From positions 1-64,000 of the forward strand of contig NZ_AOIA01000031.1 of assembly GCF_000337695.1 (NCBI RefSeq): a stretch of 64,000 bases of DNA, written 5' to 3'. Positions 1 through 9,253 of the stretch are shown here, one piece after another; the first letter of the stretch is position 1; every line of letters begins with the position of its first letter. Below the pieces are notes generated by a model. That model did not search any database. It was given only the letters and a program-made list of their open reading frames with translations, and was not told where the DNA came from. The stretch is from Natronococcus jeotgali DSM 18795 (GTDB lineage Archaea; Halobacteriota; Halobacteria; Halobacteriales; Natrialbaceae). A program made the position numbers and the translations under genes.

Positions 1-18
1 GATGTGTATAAGAGACAG
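1..18. other. Nextera transposase adapter remnant (artefact)
   Basis: These 18 bases match the Tn5/Nextera mosaic-end adapter (AGATGTGTATAAGAGACAG) without its first base. Genomic sequence starts at 19. The adapter cuts into the middle of the pdhA reading frame, so this is library-derived sequence left on a contig end and not biology. Confidence 0.95.
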
Positions 19-882
19 GCGCTCGACCTCGTCGTCGTCGCGGTAGACCGAGGGGTCGTCCGCGGTCGTGTGTGCGCCAAAGCGGTACTGGACGGCCTCG
101 ATGAGCGTCGGCCGGGTCGCGCTACCGGGCGACTCGTCCTCGACGGCGTCGGGATCTTTGGCCTTCTCGACGGCGTCGCGGGTGACCGCGTACACCGCCA
201 GCGGATCCATCCCGTCGACCTGGACGCCCTCGAATCCGTAGGCCGTCGCCTTCTGGGCGAGGGTCTCGCTCGCGGTCTGGCGCTCTCGAGGCACCGAGAT
301 CGCCCACTGGTTGTTGTTACAGAAGAAGACGTTCGGCGTGTCGAAGACGCCGGCGAAGTTCAACCCCTCGTGGAAGTCGCCCTCGCTCGTGGCGCCGTCG
401 CCGAAGTAACACAGGAACGCCTTCTCCTCGCCCTTGAGCTTCGAGGCCCACGCTGCACCCGTCGCGTGTGGGATCTGGGTGGCGATCGGAACGGCCACGG
501 TGAAGATGTTGGCGTCGTCGGGGATCCGGTTGCCCCGCTCGTGGCCCATCCAGTACAGCAGGGTCCGCTCGAGCGACATCCCGCGGACGAGCGCCGTCCC
601 GTGCTCGCGGTAGCTCGGAAACACCCAGTCTTCGGCTTCGAGCGCGTGTGCGCTGCCGATCTGGGAGGCCTCCTGTCCGGACAGGGGTGGATACGTTCCC
701 ATCCGGCCCTGGCGCTGGAGGCTCACCGCCCGCTCGTCGAAGTGACGAACGAGTCGCATCTGCTCGTACATCTCGACGAGTTCCTCCTCGGCGAGGTCGG
801 GTACCTCGGCGCCCTCGAGGACGCGGCCGGCGTCGTCGAGCACCTGTACGCGGTCCTGGGGGTCTCGCTGTATCGTACTCAC
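19..882 (-). CDS. pdhA: Pyruvate dehydrogenase E1 component, alpha subunit (partial, C-terminus missing)
   Basis: This is the alpha subunit of the thiamine-diphosphate E1 enzyme of a 2-oxoacid dehydrogenase complex, which decarboxylates pyruvate or a branched-chain oxoacid. About 288 residues are present. They include the TPP/magnesium motif GDGATSEGDFHEGLNF (near residue 165), a downstream FCNNNQWAIS segment and the TYPPLSGQEA region. I chose the GTG at 880-882 (VSTIQRDP) because no better start lies upstream. The 3' end is lost at the contig end, where the adapter adds false codons. lipA lies upstream on the same strand, which fits lipoylation of the complex's E2 subunit. A branched-chain oxoacid substrate cannot be excluded. 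Confidence 0.93.
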
Positions 883-1126
883 GGGTGTACCCACCTGTGC
901 ATACCCTAACGAATTATCGCTCGCGTTAAAGGATTTTCGTAAATAGTTTACTATCGATGAGATTCTTGCTCGACACCCGGTGAGTGTTCGGGGAACCGAG
1001 GTCGAATCGACCGATCGTCCGTGTCAACGCGGAGAACAGAGACGTTGCGTGTACGTCGGGAGAACAGCGGGCCCAGTAGTGGACGGACGGTCGGTCTCGG
1101 GGACAGACGGGACTACAGTTCGGCGA

Positions 1127-2092
1127 TTACTCGGCGAACTCGGCCGACTCCGACGTCGCTCGCGCGTCCCGCCGCGCCTCGGCGACGTCTTTCCCCTCGC
1201 GGAGGACCGCGTCGACGAACAGTTCGCCGGCCTTGTACGACGAGCGGACCATCGGCCCGCTGGCGCAGTACAGAAAGTCGAGTTCGTCCTCGGCGACCCG
1301 GCGCCAGGTCTCGTACTTGTCGGGGTGGTCGTAGCGTTGCACCTCGAGGTGGTCCCGCGAGGGGCGGAGGTACTGACCGAGGGTGACGATGTCGACGCCG
1401 CGCTCGCGGAGGTCCGCCAGGGTCCGGTAGACCTCGTGGTCGTACTCGCCGTGGCCGAGCATGATCGACGTCTTCGTGTAGATGTCGGACTCCCGGTCGA
1501 CCTGCTCGAGCACGCCCAGGCTCTGTTCGTAGCCGGCGCGGCGATCCCGGACGGGAAACTGCAGGCGCTCGACGGTCTCGACGTTGTGGGCGATGACGTC
1601 CGGGTCGGCGTCGATGATCTTGCGCACGAGGCGCTCCTCCCCCTGGAAATCCGGAATGAGGACCTCGACGAGGATACCGGGGTGGCGCCGTTTGATTTCG
1701 CGGATGGTCTCGGCGAAGTGACCCGCACCCTGATCGGGGAGGTCGTCCCGATCGACGCTCGTGAGCACGACGTAGTCGAGACCGATCTCGGCGATCGCCT
1801 CCGCAACGTTTTCGGGCTCGTCGGGATCGAGCGGATCCATCCCGCCCGTTCGGACGTCACAGAAGTTGCAGGCTCGAGAGCAGCGATCGCCCATCAGCAT
1901 GAACGTGGCCGTTCCTCCCTGTCCGTCTCCGGTTCCGGCGCCGCCGGACCAGCACTCCCCGAGGTTCGGACAGTTCGCCTCCTCACAGACGGTGTGGAGG
2001 TTCCGATCGCGGAGGTGCTCCCGGATGTCGGTAAACTCCTGACCCGACGGCGGACGCATCTTGAGCCAGTCGGGCTTGCGGGCGCTACTCAT
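1127..2092 (-). CDS. lipA: Lipoyl synthase
   Basis: Radical-SAM enzyme that inserts two sulfurs into octanoyl groups on 2-oxoacid dehydrogenase E2 or GcvH proteins. Both clusters are visible: the LipA-specific CEEANCPNLGEC (Cx4Cx5C) near residue 38 and the radical-SAM CSRACNFC (Cx3Cx2C). The 321-residue length is normal. The ATG at 2090-2092 (MSSARKPDWLKM) is preferred over a longer frame starting at 2143. A T-rich element around 2117-2127 sits about 27 bases upstream, consistent with a leaderless start. It shares a divergent promoter region with the MATE gene and lies next to pdhA, whose complex needs lipoate. Confidence 0.95.
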   Translation of the reverse strand: MSSARKPDWLKMRPPSGQEFTDIREHLRDRNLHTVCEEANCPNLGECWSGGAGTGDGQGGTATFMLMGDRCSRACNFCDVRTGGMDPLDPDEPENVAEAIAEIGLDYVVLTSVDRDDLPDQGAGHFAETIREIKRRHPGILVEVLIPDFQGEERLVRKIIDADPDVIAHNVETVERLQFPVRDRRAGYEQSLGVLEQVDRESDIYTKTSIMLGHGEYDHEVYRTLADLRERGVDIVTLGQYLRPSRDHLEVQRYDHPDKYETWRRVAEDELDFLYCASGPMVRSSYKAGELFVDAVLREGKDVAEARRDARATSESAEFAE

Positions 2093-2159
2093 ACCCCTAC
2101 CGTGGCGGGCCAGGGAGAAAAACGGTTGTGATCGGGAGTTCATCTCAGTGTGAGTACAA

Positions 2160-2200
2160 CAGAAATATTTATTTTACTCAAATATATCCGTATATATAGA
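2160..2200 (+). promoter_or_regulatory. AT-rich promoter of the MATE gene
   Basis: A strongly AT-rich island in otherwise GC-rich DNA contains TATA-like ATATTTATTTTA (about 2164-2176) and a near-palindromic ATATATCCGTATATAT just before the ATG at 2201. The spacing fits transcription starting a few bases before the start codon. The near-palindrome could be an operator, but that is inference. Confidence 0.55.
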
Positions 2201-3601
2201 ATGCTCGACCTCGAGCGGGAGGAGATCACGACGGGCTCGATACCGCGGGTGCTCGCCGTTCTGGCCGCGCCGTTGCTCGTCCAGAACCTCGTCCAGGTCC
2301 TCCAGCAGGTCGCCGACACCCTCTGGCTCGGCCGCCACAGCCTCGAGGGCGTCGCCGCCGTCGGACTGACGTTTCCGCTGATGGGGGTGCTCGCGGCCGT
2401 TTCGGTCGGAGCGGGCGTCGGGACGCAGGTACTGGTCTCCCAGCGCGTCGGCGCCGACGAGGACGATCGAGCCCGTCGGGCGACGGGCAACGGGATCCTC
2501 GTCGGAGTCCTCGCCGGCGGTCTCGCGGGCCTCGCCGTCGCGGCGTTCGCCCCGGAGATCGTCGGCGTCTTCGGCGCGGACGAGCTGGTCACCCGGTACG
2601 CCGCGGCCTACCTCGGCGTCGCCGCGCTCGTCTTCCCCCTTCTGAGCGCGAGCGAGGCCCTCGAGTCGAGTTTCATCGGCTGGGGCGACACCCGCGCCGC
2701 GTTGTACATCAACGCGGTCGCCGTCGCGGTCAACGTCGTCGCCGACCCGTTCCTGATCTTCGGCTGGTGGCTGTTCCCCGAGCTAGGCGTTCCCGGCGCG
2801 GCGCTGGCGACCGGGGTCGGCTACGGGGTCGGCTTGCTGTTCGGACTCGGAATGGCCGTCCGGGGGCGAGACGAATTCGTCCTCTCGCGGGACGTGGTGG
2901 CGTTCGAACTCGAGGACTGTCGCGAGATCGTCGACATCGGCTGGCCGACCGCGGGCCAGTACCTCTCGAGCCAGTCGGCCCGCGTCGGGATGGTCTGGCT
3001 GGTCGCGATCGTCGGCGGCGCGGCGGGGCTGGCGGCGTACACCATCGGCGCTCGGGTGGCGGCGATCGCGTTCGTCCCCGCGATCGGACTGCAGCAGGCC
3101 GCCCAGAGCATGGTCGGCCAGAACCTCGGCGCCGAACTGCCCGGGCGCGCGCGACGAACGACGTGGGTCGGCGTTGCCATCGCGGGCAGCGCCCTCTCCC
3201 TCGTCGGCGCGGTCCAGTGGGCGGTCCCGGGGACGCTGTCGGTACTGTTCGTCCCCGACGCCAGCCCCGCCGAGGTCGAGCTCGCCACGGCGTACCTGCG
3301 GATCCTCGCGTACGGGTACTGGGCGATCGGCGCGACGTACCTCCTGCAGGGCGGGTTCAACGGCGCCCGACGAACCCGAACGAGCCTGGTCGCGACCCTG
3401 CTGCAGTACTGGATCGTCCGGCTCCCGGTCGCGCTCGCGGGCGCGTACCTGCTCGAGCTGGGGGTCGTCGGGATCTTCTGGGGCGTCACCGTCTCGAACG
3501 TCGTCGCCGCGCTGGGACTCGGCGCGTACTACTGGTACGAGACCGAGACCGGGATGAACGCCCACGCGGCCGAAACCGCGGCTGCGGAGGCCGCCGACTG
3601 A
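2201..3601 (+). CDS. MATE family efflux transporter
   Basis: Multidrug/toxin extrusion type antiporter expected to export cationic compounds using Na+ or H+. The 466 residues contain about 12 hydrophobic segments in two similar halves. The N-terminal region IPRVLAVLAAPLLVQNLVQ and the following VADTLWLGRHSLEGVAAVGL are typical of MatE domains. I start at MLDLEREEIT (2201) instead of the in-frame codon at 2150, because the earlier codons lie in the AT-rich promoter. It is divergent from lipA and followed by a short gap before the helicase. The substrate cannot be deduced. Confidence 0.92.
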   Translation: MLDLEREEITTGSIPRVLAVLAAPLLVQNLVQVLQQVADTLWLGRHSLEGVAAVGLTFPLMGVLAAVSVGAGVGTQVLVSQRVGADEDDRARRATGNGILVGVLAGGLAGLAVAAFAPEIVGVFGADELVTRYAAAYLGVAALVFPLLSASEALESSFIGWGDTRAALYINAVAVAVNVVADPFLIFGWWLFPELGVPGAALATGVGYGVGLLFGLGMAVRGRDEFVLSRDVVAFELEDCREIVDIGWPTAGQYLSSQSARVGMVWLVAIVGGAAGLAAYTIGARVAAIAFVPAIGLQQAAQSMVGQNLGAELPGRARRTTWVGVAIAGSALSLVGAVQWAVPGTLSVLFVPDASPAEVELATAYLRILAYGYWAIGATYLLQGGFNGARRTRTSLVATLLQYWIVRLPVALAGAYLLELGVVGIFWGVTVSNVVAALGLGAYYWYETETGMNAHAAETAAAEAAD

Positions 3602-3694
3602 GTTGCGGGAAGTCCCCTCGCCGCCCGCGCCGCGACCGTCGGCGCGAGCGGCCGAAGGAAACGCCTTTGGCCCGTCACCCCCCGTTTCCGCGTG

Positions 3695-6106
3695 ATGGAG
3701 GTCGCCGAGGTTCTACCCGAGTTCGCCGACGCCTTCGCCTTCGAGGAGTTCAACCGGATGCAGCGGGAGGCCCTGCCCGCGTTGCTCGAGTCCGACGAGA
3801 ACGTCGTCGCGAGCGCGCCCACGGCCTCGGGCAAGACCGCCCTCGCGGAGCTGGCGATCTGCAAGACGCTCTCCGAGGGGGGAACCGCACTGTTTATCGC
3901 GCCGATGCGGGCCCTGACCAACGAGAAAGAAGACGACTGGGACCGCTTCGAGGGGCTCGGCTACTCGGTGTACGTCGTCACCGGCGAGCGCGAGCTCAAC
4001 CCGCGGCGGGCCCGCCGCGCCGACATCCTCGTGATGACTCCCGAGAAGCTCGACTCGGCGACCCGCAAACACGACTCCCGGCGGTACGACTTCGTCACCG
4101 ACGTCGACGTCTGCGTCATCGACGAGGTCCACCTGCTCGACGCCGACCGACGAGGGTCGGTCCTCGAGGTAACGATCTCCCGGTTGCGCCGGCTCTGTGA
4201 CCCGCGGATCGTCGCGCTCTCGGCGACGATGCCCAACGTCGACGACGTCGCGGCCTGGCTCGACGCCCCCGAGGACGCGACCTTCGAGTTCGGCTCGGAG
4301 TACCGGCCCGTCGAGCTCAACGCCGGCGTCAAGACCTACACCCACGGCGAGAACTCCTTCGCCGACAAGTACCGCCGGCTCTACCGGGCGCTGGACCTCG
4401 CCGAACCCCACCTCCGCGAGGACGGCCAGTCGCTCGTGTTCGTCTCCTCCCGGCAGGACACGGTCCGGGCGGCCGAGAAGGCCAGAGACGAGATCGCCGA
4501 ACGCGATATCCCGATGGGCGCCCGCGGCGACTACGACTTCCACACCGACGCCCAGGAGCTGGAAAACGACACGCTCCGGAACTCGGTGCTCGACGGCGTC
4601 GCCTTCCACCACGCCGGGCTCTCGAAGAACGACCGCGACCTCGTCGAGGCGTGGTTCAAGGAGGGACTGGTCGAGTTGCTGTTCTCGACCTCGACGCTCG
4701 CGTGGGGCGTCAACCTCCCCGCCCGCTGCGTCGTCATCCGGGACACGAAGCTCCACGACCCCCTCGAGGGCGAGATCGACATGAGCCCCCTCGACGTCCT
4801 CCAGATGCTCGGCCGGGCCGGGAGGCCGGGGTACGACGACGTCGGCTACGGCTGGGTCGTCTGCGACAGTGCCGAAGCCGACAAGTACCGCCGGCTGCTC
4901 CGGGACGGCAAGGAGATCGAGTCCCGGCTCGCCGAGACCCTCGGCACCCACCTCAACGCCGAGATCGCGATGGGGACGATCACCGACCTCGAGGACGTGA
5001 TGGACTGGCTCGAGACGACCTTCTACTACGTTCGCGGGCAGTCCAAACCCGAGGCGTACGACTTCCCGAACCTCCGGGGACGCGTCCGGGACTGCCTCGA
5101 GAACCTGGTCGATCGGGGGTTCGTCGCGATGGACGAGACGGACCTCTCGATCGAGGCCACCCCGCGGGGCGTGCTGGCCTCGAAGTACTACCTCCGGCTC
5201 GAGACGGCCGCCCGGTTCGCGGCGCTGTGTGACCGCATCGAGGGGGGAGCGTCGGCCGAAACCGACGACCTCCTCGAGGTCGTCGCGACCGCCGCGGAGT
5301 TCGACTCGGTGTCGGCCCGCCAGGCCGAACGCGACGCGATCGACGCGGTGCTGGTGGGTCAGGAGACGGGCGACCTCGAGCCCGGCCAGCGGAAGGTGCT
5401 CGCAATCTTGCGCGGCGCCGCCAGCGGTTCGATCCCTCCCGAACTCCGGAGCGACGCCTGGGTCATCCGTCGGAACGCGACCCGGTTGCTCTCCGCGCTG
5501 GGCGCGTTTCTCGATCGGCTGGTCGGCCCCCACGCCGCGAACCTCGCCGGGCGCGTCGAGGCCCGGATCGAGAACGGCGTCGCCGAGGACGCCGTCGGCC
5601 TCACGGCGGTCGACGGGATCGGCCCCGGACGAGCGAGTAAACTCTCGACGGAGGGGCTGTCGACGCCCGGCGACGTCGTCGACGCCGGCGTCGCCGGACT
5701 GGTCGACGCCGGCCTCTCGGAGGGGGTCGCCGAGCGGGTCTACGAGGGGGCTCAGTCGCTGCCCGCGGCCGAACTCGAGTGGGGGCCGTTCCCCGATACG
5801 ATCGCTGCCGGGGAGAACGACGTCTCCGAGGTTACCGTGCGAAACGTCGGCGAGCCCGCGCGGGCCGGAATTCGGGTGACGGTAAACGTTCGAGAGCGTG
5901 ATGCGCTCTCGAGCCAGTCGGGAACGAACGTTCCCGACGACGGCGTCGAGATGACGAGCACGAGCACCTACCTCCGGGACGAGGAGACGGTTCCCGTCGG
6001 CGTCTTCGGCGCCGACGCCGACGAGCTCGAGTTCCGCGTCAGCGTCGCCTTCCCCGAACAGCCCCTGGTTCCCCTCGAAGAGCGCCGAACGGTCGAGGTT
6101 CGCTGA
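3695..6106 (+). CDS. Ski2-like DExH helicase related to Hel308
   Basis: Superfamily-2 ATP-dependent helicase of the Ski2/Hel308 type. Motifs in order are the Q-motif region NRMQREAL, Walker A SAPTASGKTALAE (about residue 40), PMRALTNEK (Ia), TPEKLD (Ib), DEVHLLD (II), SATMPN (III) and QMLGRAGRPGYD (VI). After the winged-helix region comes a helix-hairpin-helix (VDGIGPGRASKL, about residue 650) and a C-terminal beta-rich domain. The roughly 800-residue length fits Hel308-like proteins, but the order differs enough that I do not name it hel308. ATG 3695 directly follows an in-frame GTG at 3692. The C-terminal domain carries two adjacent perfect DNA inverted repeats (see 5891-5935). Confidence 0.9.
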   Translation: MEVAEVLPEFADAFAFEEFNRMQREALPALLESDENVVASAPTASGKTALAELAICKTLSEGGTALFIAPMRALTNEKEDDWDRFEGLGYSVYVVTGERELNPRRARRADILVMTPEKLDSATRKHDSRRYDFVTDVDVCVIDEVHLLDADRRGSVLEVTISRLRRLCDPRIVALSATMPNVDDVAAWLDAPEDATFEFGSEYRPVELNAGVKTYTHGENSFADKYRRLYRALDLAEPHLREDGQSLVFVSSRQDTVRAAEKARDEIAERDIPMGARGDYDFHTDAQELENDTLRNSVLDGVAFHHAGLSKNDRDLVEAWFKEGLVELLFSTSTLAWGVNLPARCVVIRDTKLHDPLEGEIDMSPLDVLQMLGRAGRPGYDDVGYGWVVCDSAEADKYRRLLRDGKEIESRLAETLGTHLNAEIAMGTITDLEDVMDWLETTFYYVRGQSKPEAYDFPNLRGRVRDCLENLVDRGFVAMDETDLSIEATPRGVLASKYYLRLETAARFAALCDRIEGGASAETDDLLEVVATAAEFDSVSARQAERDAIDAVLVGQETGDLEPGQRKVLAILRGAASGSIPPELRSDAWVIRRNATRLLSALGAFLDRLVGPHAANLAGRVEARIENGVAEDAVGLTAVDGIGPGRASKLSTEGLSTPGDVVDAGVAGLVDAGLSEGVAERVYEGAQSLPAAELEWGPFPDTIAAGENDVSEVTVRNVGEPARAGIRVTVNVRERDALSSQSGTNVPDDGVEMTSTSTYLRDEETVPVGVFGADADELEFRVSVAFPEQPLVPLEERRTVEVR
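5891..5935 (+). repeat. Two adjacent intragenic inverted repeats in the helicase gene
   Basis: CGAGAGCG-TGATG-CGCTCTCG (5891-5911) and GGGAACG-AA-CGTTCCC (5920-5935) are perfect stem-loops inside the last coding domain. They encode a hydrophilic stretch beginning RDALSSQ and leave the frame open. The first resembles the repeat inside pheT at 19583-19599, which also encodes RDAL. Confidence 0.6.
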
Positions 6107-6109
6107 ACG

Positions 6110-6343
6110 TTACTTCTTGTGGGTGAAAATGACCGCCTGCCCGTCGGCCGAGCCGACGCAGAGATCGAGCTGGCGCGAGAGGTTGAGACTCGCCGGGTTC
6201 TCCTTGCAGACGACGAGGTCGTCGAACGTCGTGTCGCAGGCCGGACAGGAGACCGCCACCGTGTTCTGGTAGCTCTTGATCGCCTGGTTTTCCTCGCGAA
6301 GCGTCAACGATGCGGCGAGTTCGTCGAGATCGATATCGCCCAT
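6110..6343 (-). CDS. Small haloarchaeal protein with CPxC motif (DUF7385-like, 'flagella cluster protein' type)
   Basis: A 77-residue acidic protein with a central CPACDTTFDDLVVC segment (Cx2C plus a third Cys) and a C-terminal region ending AVIFTHKK. This layout matches small haloarchaeal proteins usually annotated DUF7385 or flagella cluster protein. The role is unknown and may involve metal binding. The ATG at 6341-6343 (MGDIDLDEL) has no serious rival. The gene converges on the helicase, with only 3 bases between the two stop codons. Confidence 0.8.
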   Translation of the reverse strand: MGDIDLDELAASLTLREENQAIKSYQNTVAVSCPACDTTFDDLVVCKENPASLNLSRQLDLCVGSADGQAVIFTHKK

Positions 6344-6592
6344 ACTCCACCTTGTGAGTGAGTGCCTATAAATTCAGGCGGGAGCCCGGGTTCCGGGCGG
6401 CCCGAACTGACGGTCGGACTACGGCTCCGCGCCGCGCTCGAGGCCCTGCACTTCGTCGGCGGGTCGGGAACCCGACTGGTCGACTCGGTATCATTCCCGG
6501 AGTCAGCGCGCCGAGAGCACGGCCGGAACCGTCGTGCTCGTCTCCTTCGGGCGGTCTCCGCGTTCACCGAAACAGTTGCCGAATGGATAATT

Positions 6593-6620
6593 CGGCTATA
6601 ATTATCGGATAGTTATAGTA
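6593..6620 (+). promoter_or_regulatory. AT-rich promoter of the PQQ-propeller surface protein
   Basis: The island GGCTATAATTATCGG followed by GTTATAGTAC (about 6611-6620) stands out from the GC-rich gap 6344-6641. The second TATA-like element is 25-30 bases before ATG 6642, as expected for a leaderless transcript. Nothing else was recognised in this 298-base gap. Confidence 0.5.
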
Positions 6621-6641
6621 CTACACGTTTCTTCTCCCGGT

Positions 6642-8420
6642 ATGGAAGAGTGGCGCCGCCGCTCGGTGCTGGCGACTGGTGCAGCGCTGTCGATCGGGAC
6701 CGGACTCGCTTCGGTGGGGGCCGAAGCGTCCGAGGTCGACGTCGACGAACTTCCGGATCCGGATCGCGATCCGAGTCCGGGCGAGGACTGGCCCTCACAC
6801 CGGGGCGGCCCCGGTCACGCCAGATACATCCCCGACGGCCACGAGTTCGACGGGGGCGAACTCGAGGCCGCGTGGTCCCTCGAGGGTGCGGGGACGGGCG
6901 CGGGTTCCGTCGCCGTCGCCGACGACACCGTGTACACGTCGACCGACGACGGCGTCCTCGCCCTGGATGCGGCGGACGGCACGGTCCGCTGGGAGAACAC
7001 GGATATCGAGGCGGGAACGCCGTCGGTCGCCGACGAGAGCGTCTACCTCAGCGGAACCGAGGTCGTCGCACTCGACCGATCCGACGGGACCGTTCGCTGG
7101 GAGAGCGAGTTCGATCCCGAGGAGGAGCTCGTCTGGCAGACGGTCGCCTACGGCGGCGTGTACGCCGTCGCCGACGGCACGCTGTACGCGCTCGAGGCCG
7201 ACGACGGCTCGGTTCGGTGGGCGAAGGAATCGATCACCGCCGCACCGCACGGTGACGGAGAGGACGAGTACGAGTTCGTTACGGCGCCCGCGGCGGCGAA
7301 CGGCGTGATCTACAGCGTGACGGGCGCCGGTCCGATCGCGCTCGAGCCCGAAACCGGTGCCGAGGTCTGGCAGGTAGGAACCTATGTCGACTCCCGCGTC
7401 AGTACCACCTACGCGACGTCGGCAGCGATCGCTTACGACGGCGCGTCCTACGAGGAGTGGCCGTTGTACGACGCCCAGACGGGCGAGTCTGCGACCATGG
7501 CTTCCGGAACCCGCGAAATAGCGTTCGGCGAGGAGATCTACGTCGGTGGCGGCACCGACTACGGGTACTCCGGGGGCTCGATTCACGGTGACGAATACGA
7601 CTGGAATCTCGACATGACGTACACCTACGGGCAGGCCGTCGTCAGCGGCGACACGGTGTACGCGTACTTCTATCTGGACGGATACAATTACGGGGAGCGG
7701 GAGTACGACGAGGACCTCGTCGCCCTGAACAAGTACGACGGCTCCGAGAAGTGGGTGCTCTCGAGGGACGATGCGCCTGTCGGACACGTTCGCGCGATCA
7801 GCGGCGAGACGATCTACGTCGACCACGACGGCGATCTCGTGGCGCTCCGTGACGGGGTCGCCGAGGACGGCGAGCAATCCGCCGACGACGAAGAAGGCGA
7901 GCAGGACGATCAGTCTGCCGACGGGGAGGAAGACGGTCAGAGCGACCACCCCGCTGACGGCGAGGAAGGCGAAGGAAACGACCAGTCTACCGACGACGGG
8001 GAGGACGACCAACCTGCCGAAGGCGAAGGAGACGGGGGGAACGGCGATCGCCCCGACGACGGTGCCGAGGCGGAGAACGACGAGAATGACTACGCCGGCG
8101 AAGACGAAAACGGCGGAGCCGAATCTGACGACGGCGGCAACGAGGCCGTCGACGACGGTACTGACGACGGCGGTACCGAAGCCGTCGACGACGGCGGTAC
8201 CGAGAGCGACGGCGAAAGTGACGAAAACGGTACCGACGACGGTGAGAGGAGAAGCGACGATGACGCGGTGACCGATAACGACGACGAGGACTCCGGAACC
8301 GACGGGACGCCCGGATTTACGACCGGCGCGGGGCTCCTCGGCGGTGCGCTCGGCCTCGAGTGGCTGCGCCGGCGGGCCGATCCGGACGAGCGGATCGGCC
8401 CGGACGAGCAAACCGACTGA
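6642..8420 (+). CDS. Secreted PQQ-like beta-propeller protein with PGF-CTERM anchor
   Basis: A 592-residue cell-surface protein. The N-terminus (MEEWRRRSVLATGAALSIG) is a Tat-like signal with twin arginines. Residues about 50-400 carry repeated PQQ/BamB-type blades such as YTSTDDGVLALDAADGTVRW and YALEADDGSVRW. Residues about 405-550 form an Asp/Glu/Gly-rich low-complexity stalk. The end has the archaeosortase signal: TPGF, a hydrophobic stretch (TTGAGLLGGALGLEWL) and RRR. The family context implies removal of the C-terminal helix by ArtA and lipid anchoring. It may be a scaffold or ligand-binding surface protein. The conserved quinoprotein active-site residues are not evident, so enzymatic activity is doubtful. 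Confidence 0.9.
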   Translation: MEEWRRRSVLATGAALSIGTGLASVGAEASEVDVDELPDPDRDPSPGEDWPSHRGGPGHARYIPDGHEFDGGELEAAWSLEGAGTGAGSVAVADDTVYTSTDDGVLALDAADGTVRWENTDIEAGTPSVADESVYLSGTEVVALDRSDGTVRWESEFDPEEELVWQTVAYGGVYAVADGTLYALEADDGSVRWAKESITAAPHGDGEDEYEFVTAPAAANGVIYSVTGAGPIALEPETGAEVWQVGTYVDSRVSTTYATSAAIAYDGASYEEWPLYDAQTGESATMASGTREIAFGEEIYVGGGTDYGYSGGSIHGDEYDWNLDMTYTYGQAVVSGDTVYAYFYLDGYNYGEREYDEDLVALNKYDGSEKWVLSRDDAPVGHVRAISGETIYVDHDGDLVALRDGVAEDGEQSADDEEGEQDDQSADGEEDGQSDHPADGEEGEGNDQSTDDGEDDQPAEGEGDGGNGDRPDDGAEAENDENDYAGEDENGGAESDDGGNEAVDDGTDDGGTEAVDDGGTESDGESDENGTDDGERRSDDDAVTDNDDEDSGTDGTPGFTTGAGLLGGALGLEWLRRRADPDERIGPDEQTD

Positions 8421-8489
8421 CGGATCCTCGGGAGAGACGGCCGACGGAGAAACAGCGCGAACGCCCGCGACTCGAGTCGTGGGAGGACG

Positions 8490-9140
8490 TCAGTCGACGA
8501 GTTCGAGGACCGCCTCCCGGACCTCGGCCGGCGAGTCGGCGACCCGGTCGGCCGGCGAGTAGTCGATGTCGCCGTGGGCGTCGATGCGGTAGGCGACGAC
8601 GATCGTTCCGGCGCGGTCGGCCGCCTCGATGCCGTTCTCGGAGTCCTCGACGACGACGCAGTCGGCGGCGGGGACGCCGACCTCCTCGGCCGCGTACTCG
8701 AAGACGTCCGGCTCGGGCTTGCCGTCCCCGTCGATTTCCTCGGCGCTGATCACGCGGTCGAACGCGTCCTCGAGTTCGAAGCGCTCGAGGACCATCCCGA
8801 TCCAGTCGTGGGGCGACGAGGAGACGACGGCCGTCGTCACGCCTCGCTCGTCGAGTTCGGCGAGCAGGTCGTGGGTCCCTTCGAGCAACTCGACGCGTTC
8901 GGTGTACAGCGTCTCGGCGGTCTCCTCGAACTTCCGGAGGTACTCCTCGCGGGTGATCGCCGTGCCGTACTCCGCCTCGAGGTAGTCGTAGATCTCCGCG
9001 TAGTTCATGCCGCTGACCTCGGCGACGTCGACGTCCTCGTCGGGGACGGCCGCGGGGAGGATCTCCTCGCGTTCGAACTCGACCCAGTAGTCCTCGCTGT
9101 CGACGAGCACGCCGTCCATGTCGAACAAGACTGCACTCAT
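8490..9140 (-). CDS. HAD-superfamily hydrolase (phosphatase/phosphoglucomutase-like)
   Basis: A 216-residue haloacid-dehalogenase-fold phosphatase. Motif I is FDMDGVLVD (catalytic Asp 7 and Asp 9), motif II is VVSSS (about residue 105), the conserved Lys lies in GDGKPEPD, and motif IV is VVEDSENGIEAA. The helical cap between residues 15 and 90 marks subfamily I, as in phosphoglycolate phosphatase or beta-phosphoglucomutase. The substrate cannot be determined. The ATG at 9138-9140 immediately precedes the DxD motif, as is usual. It runs in the same direction as the DJ-1 gene upstream. Confidence 0.92.
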   Translation of the reverse strand: MSAVLFDMDGVLVDSEDYWVEFEREEILPAAVPDEDVDVAEVSGMNYAEIYDYLEAEYGTAITREEYLRKFEETAETLYTERVELLEGTHDLLAELDERGVTTAVVSSSPHDWIGMVLERFELEDAFDRVISAEEIDGDGKPEPDVFEYAAEEVGVPAADCVVVEDSENGIEAADRAGTIVVAYRIDAHGDIDYSPADRVADSPAEVREAVLELVD

Positions 9141-9253
9141 GTACGTCGGCCTACCGGGGACGGACGTATAGCCGTTTGGCCATCACGCGACGCCGTCCGC
9201 CGGCGTGGCGAGACCGGTCGTCGAGGGGCGAACGCCGGGCGGTACCCGCTCGG

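Noticed and set aside
980-2131. Long plus-strand frame opposite lipA
   Set aside because: It is a shadow of the high-GC lipA coding strand, with no domain and an implausible composition; the minus-strand radical-SAM motifs are decisive.
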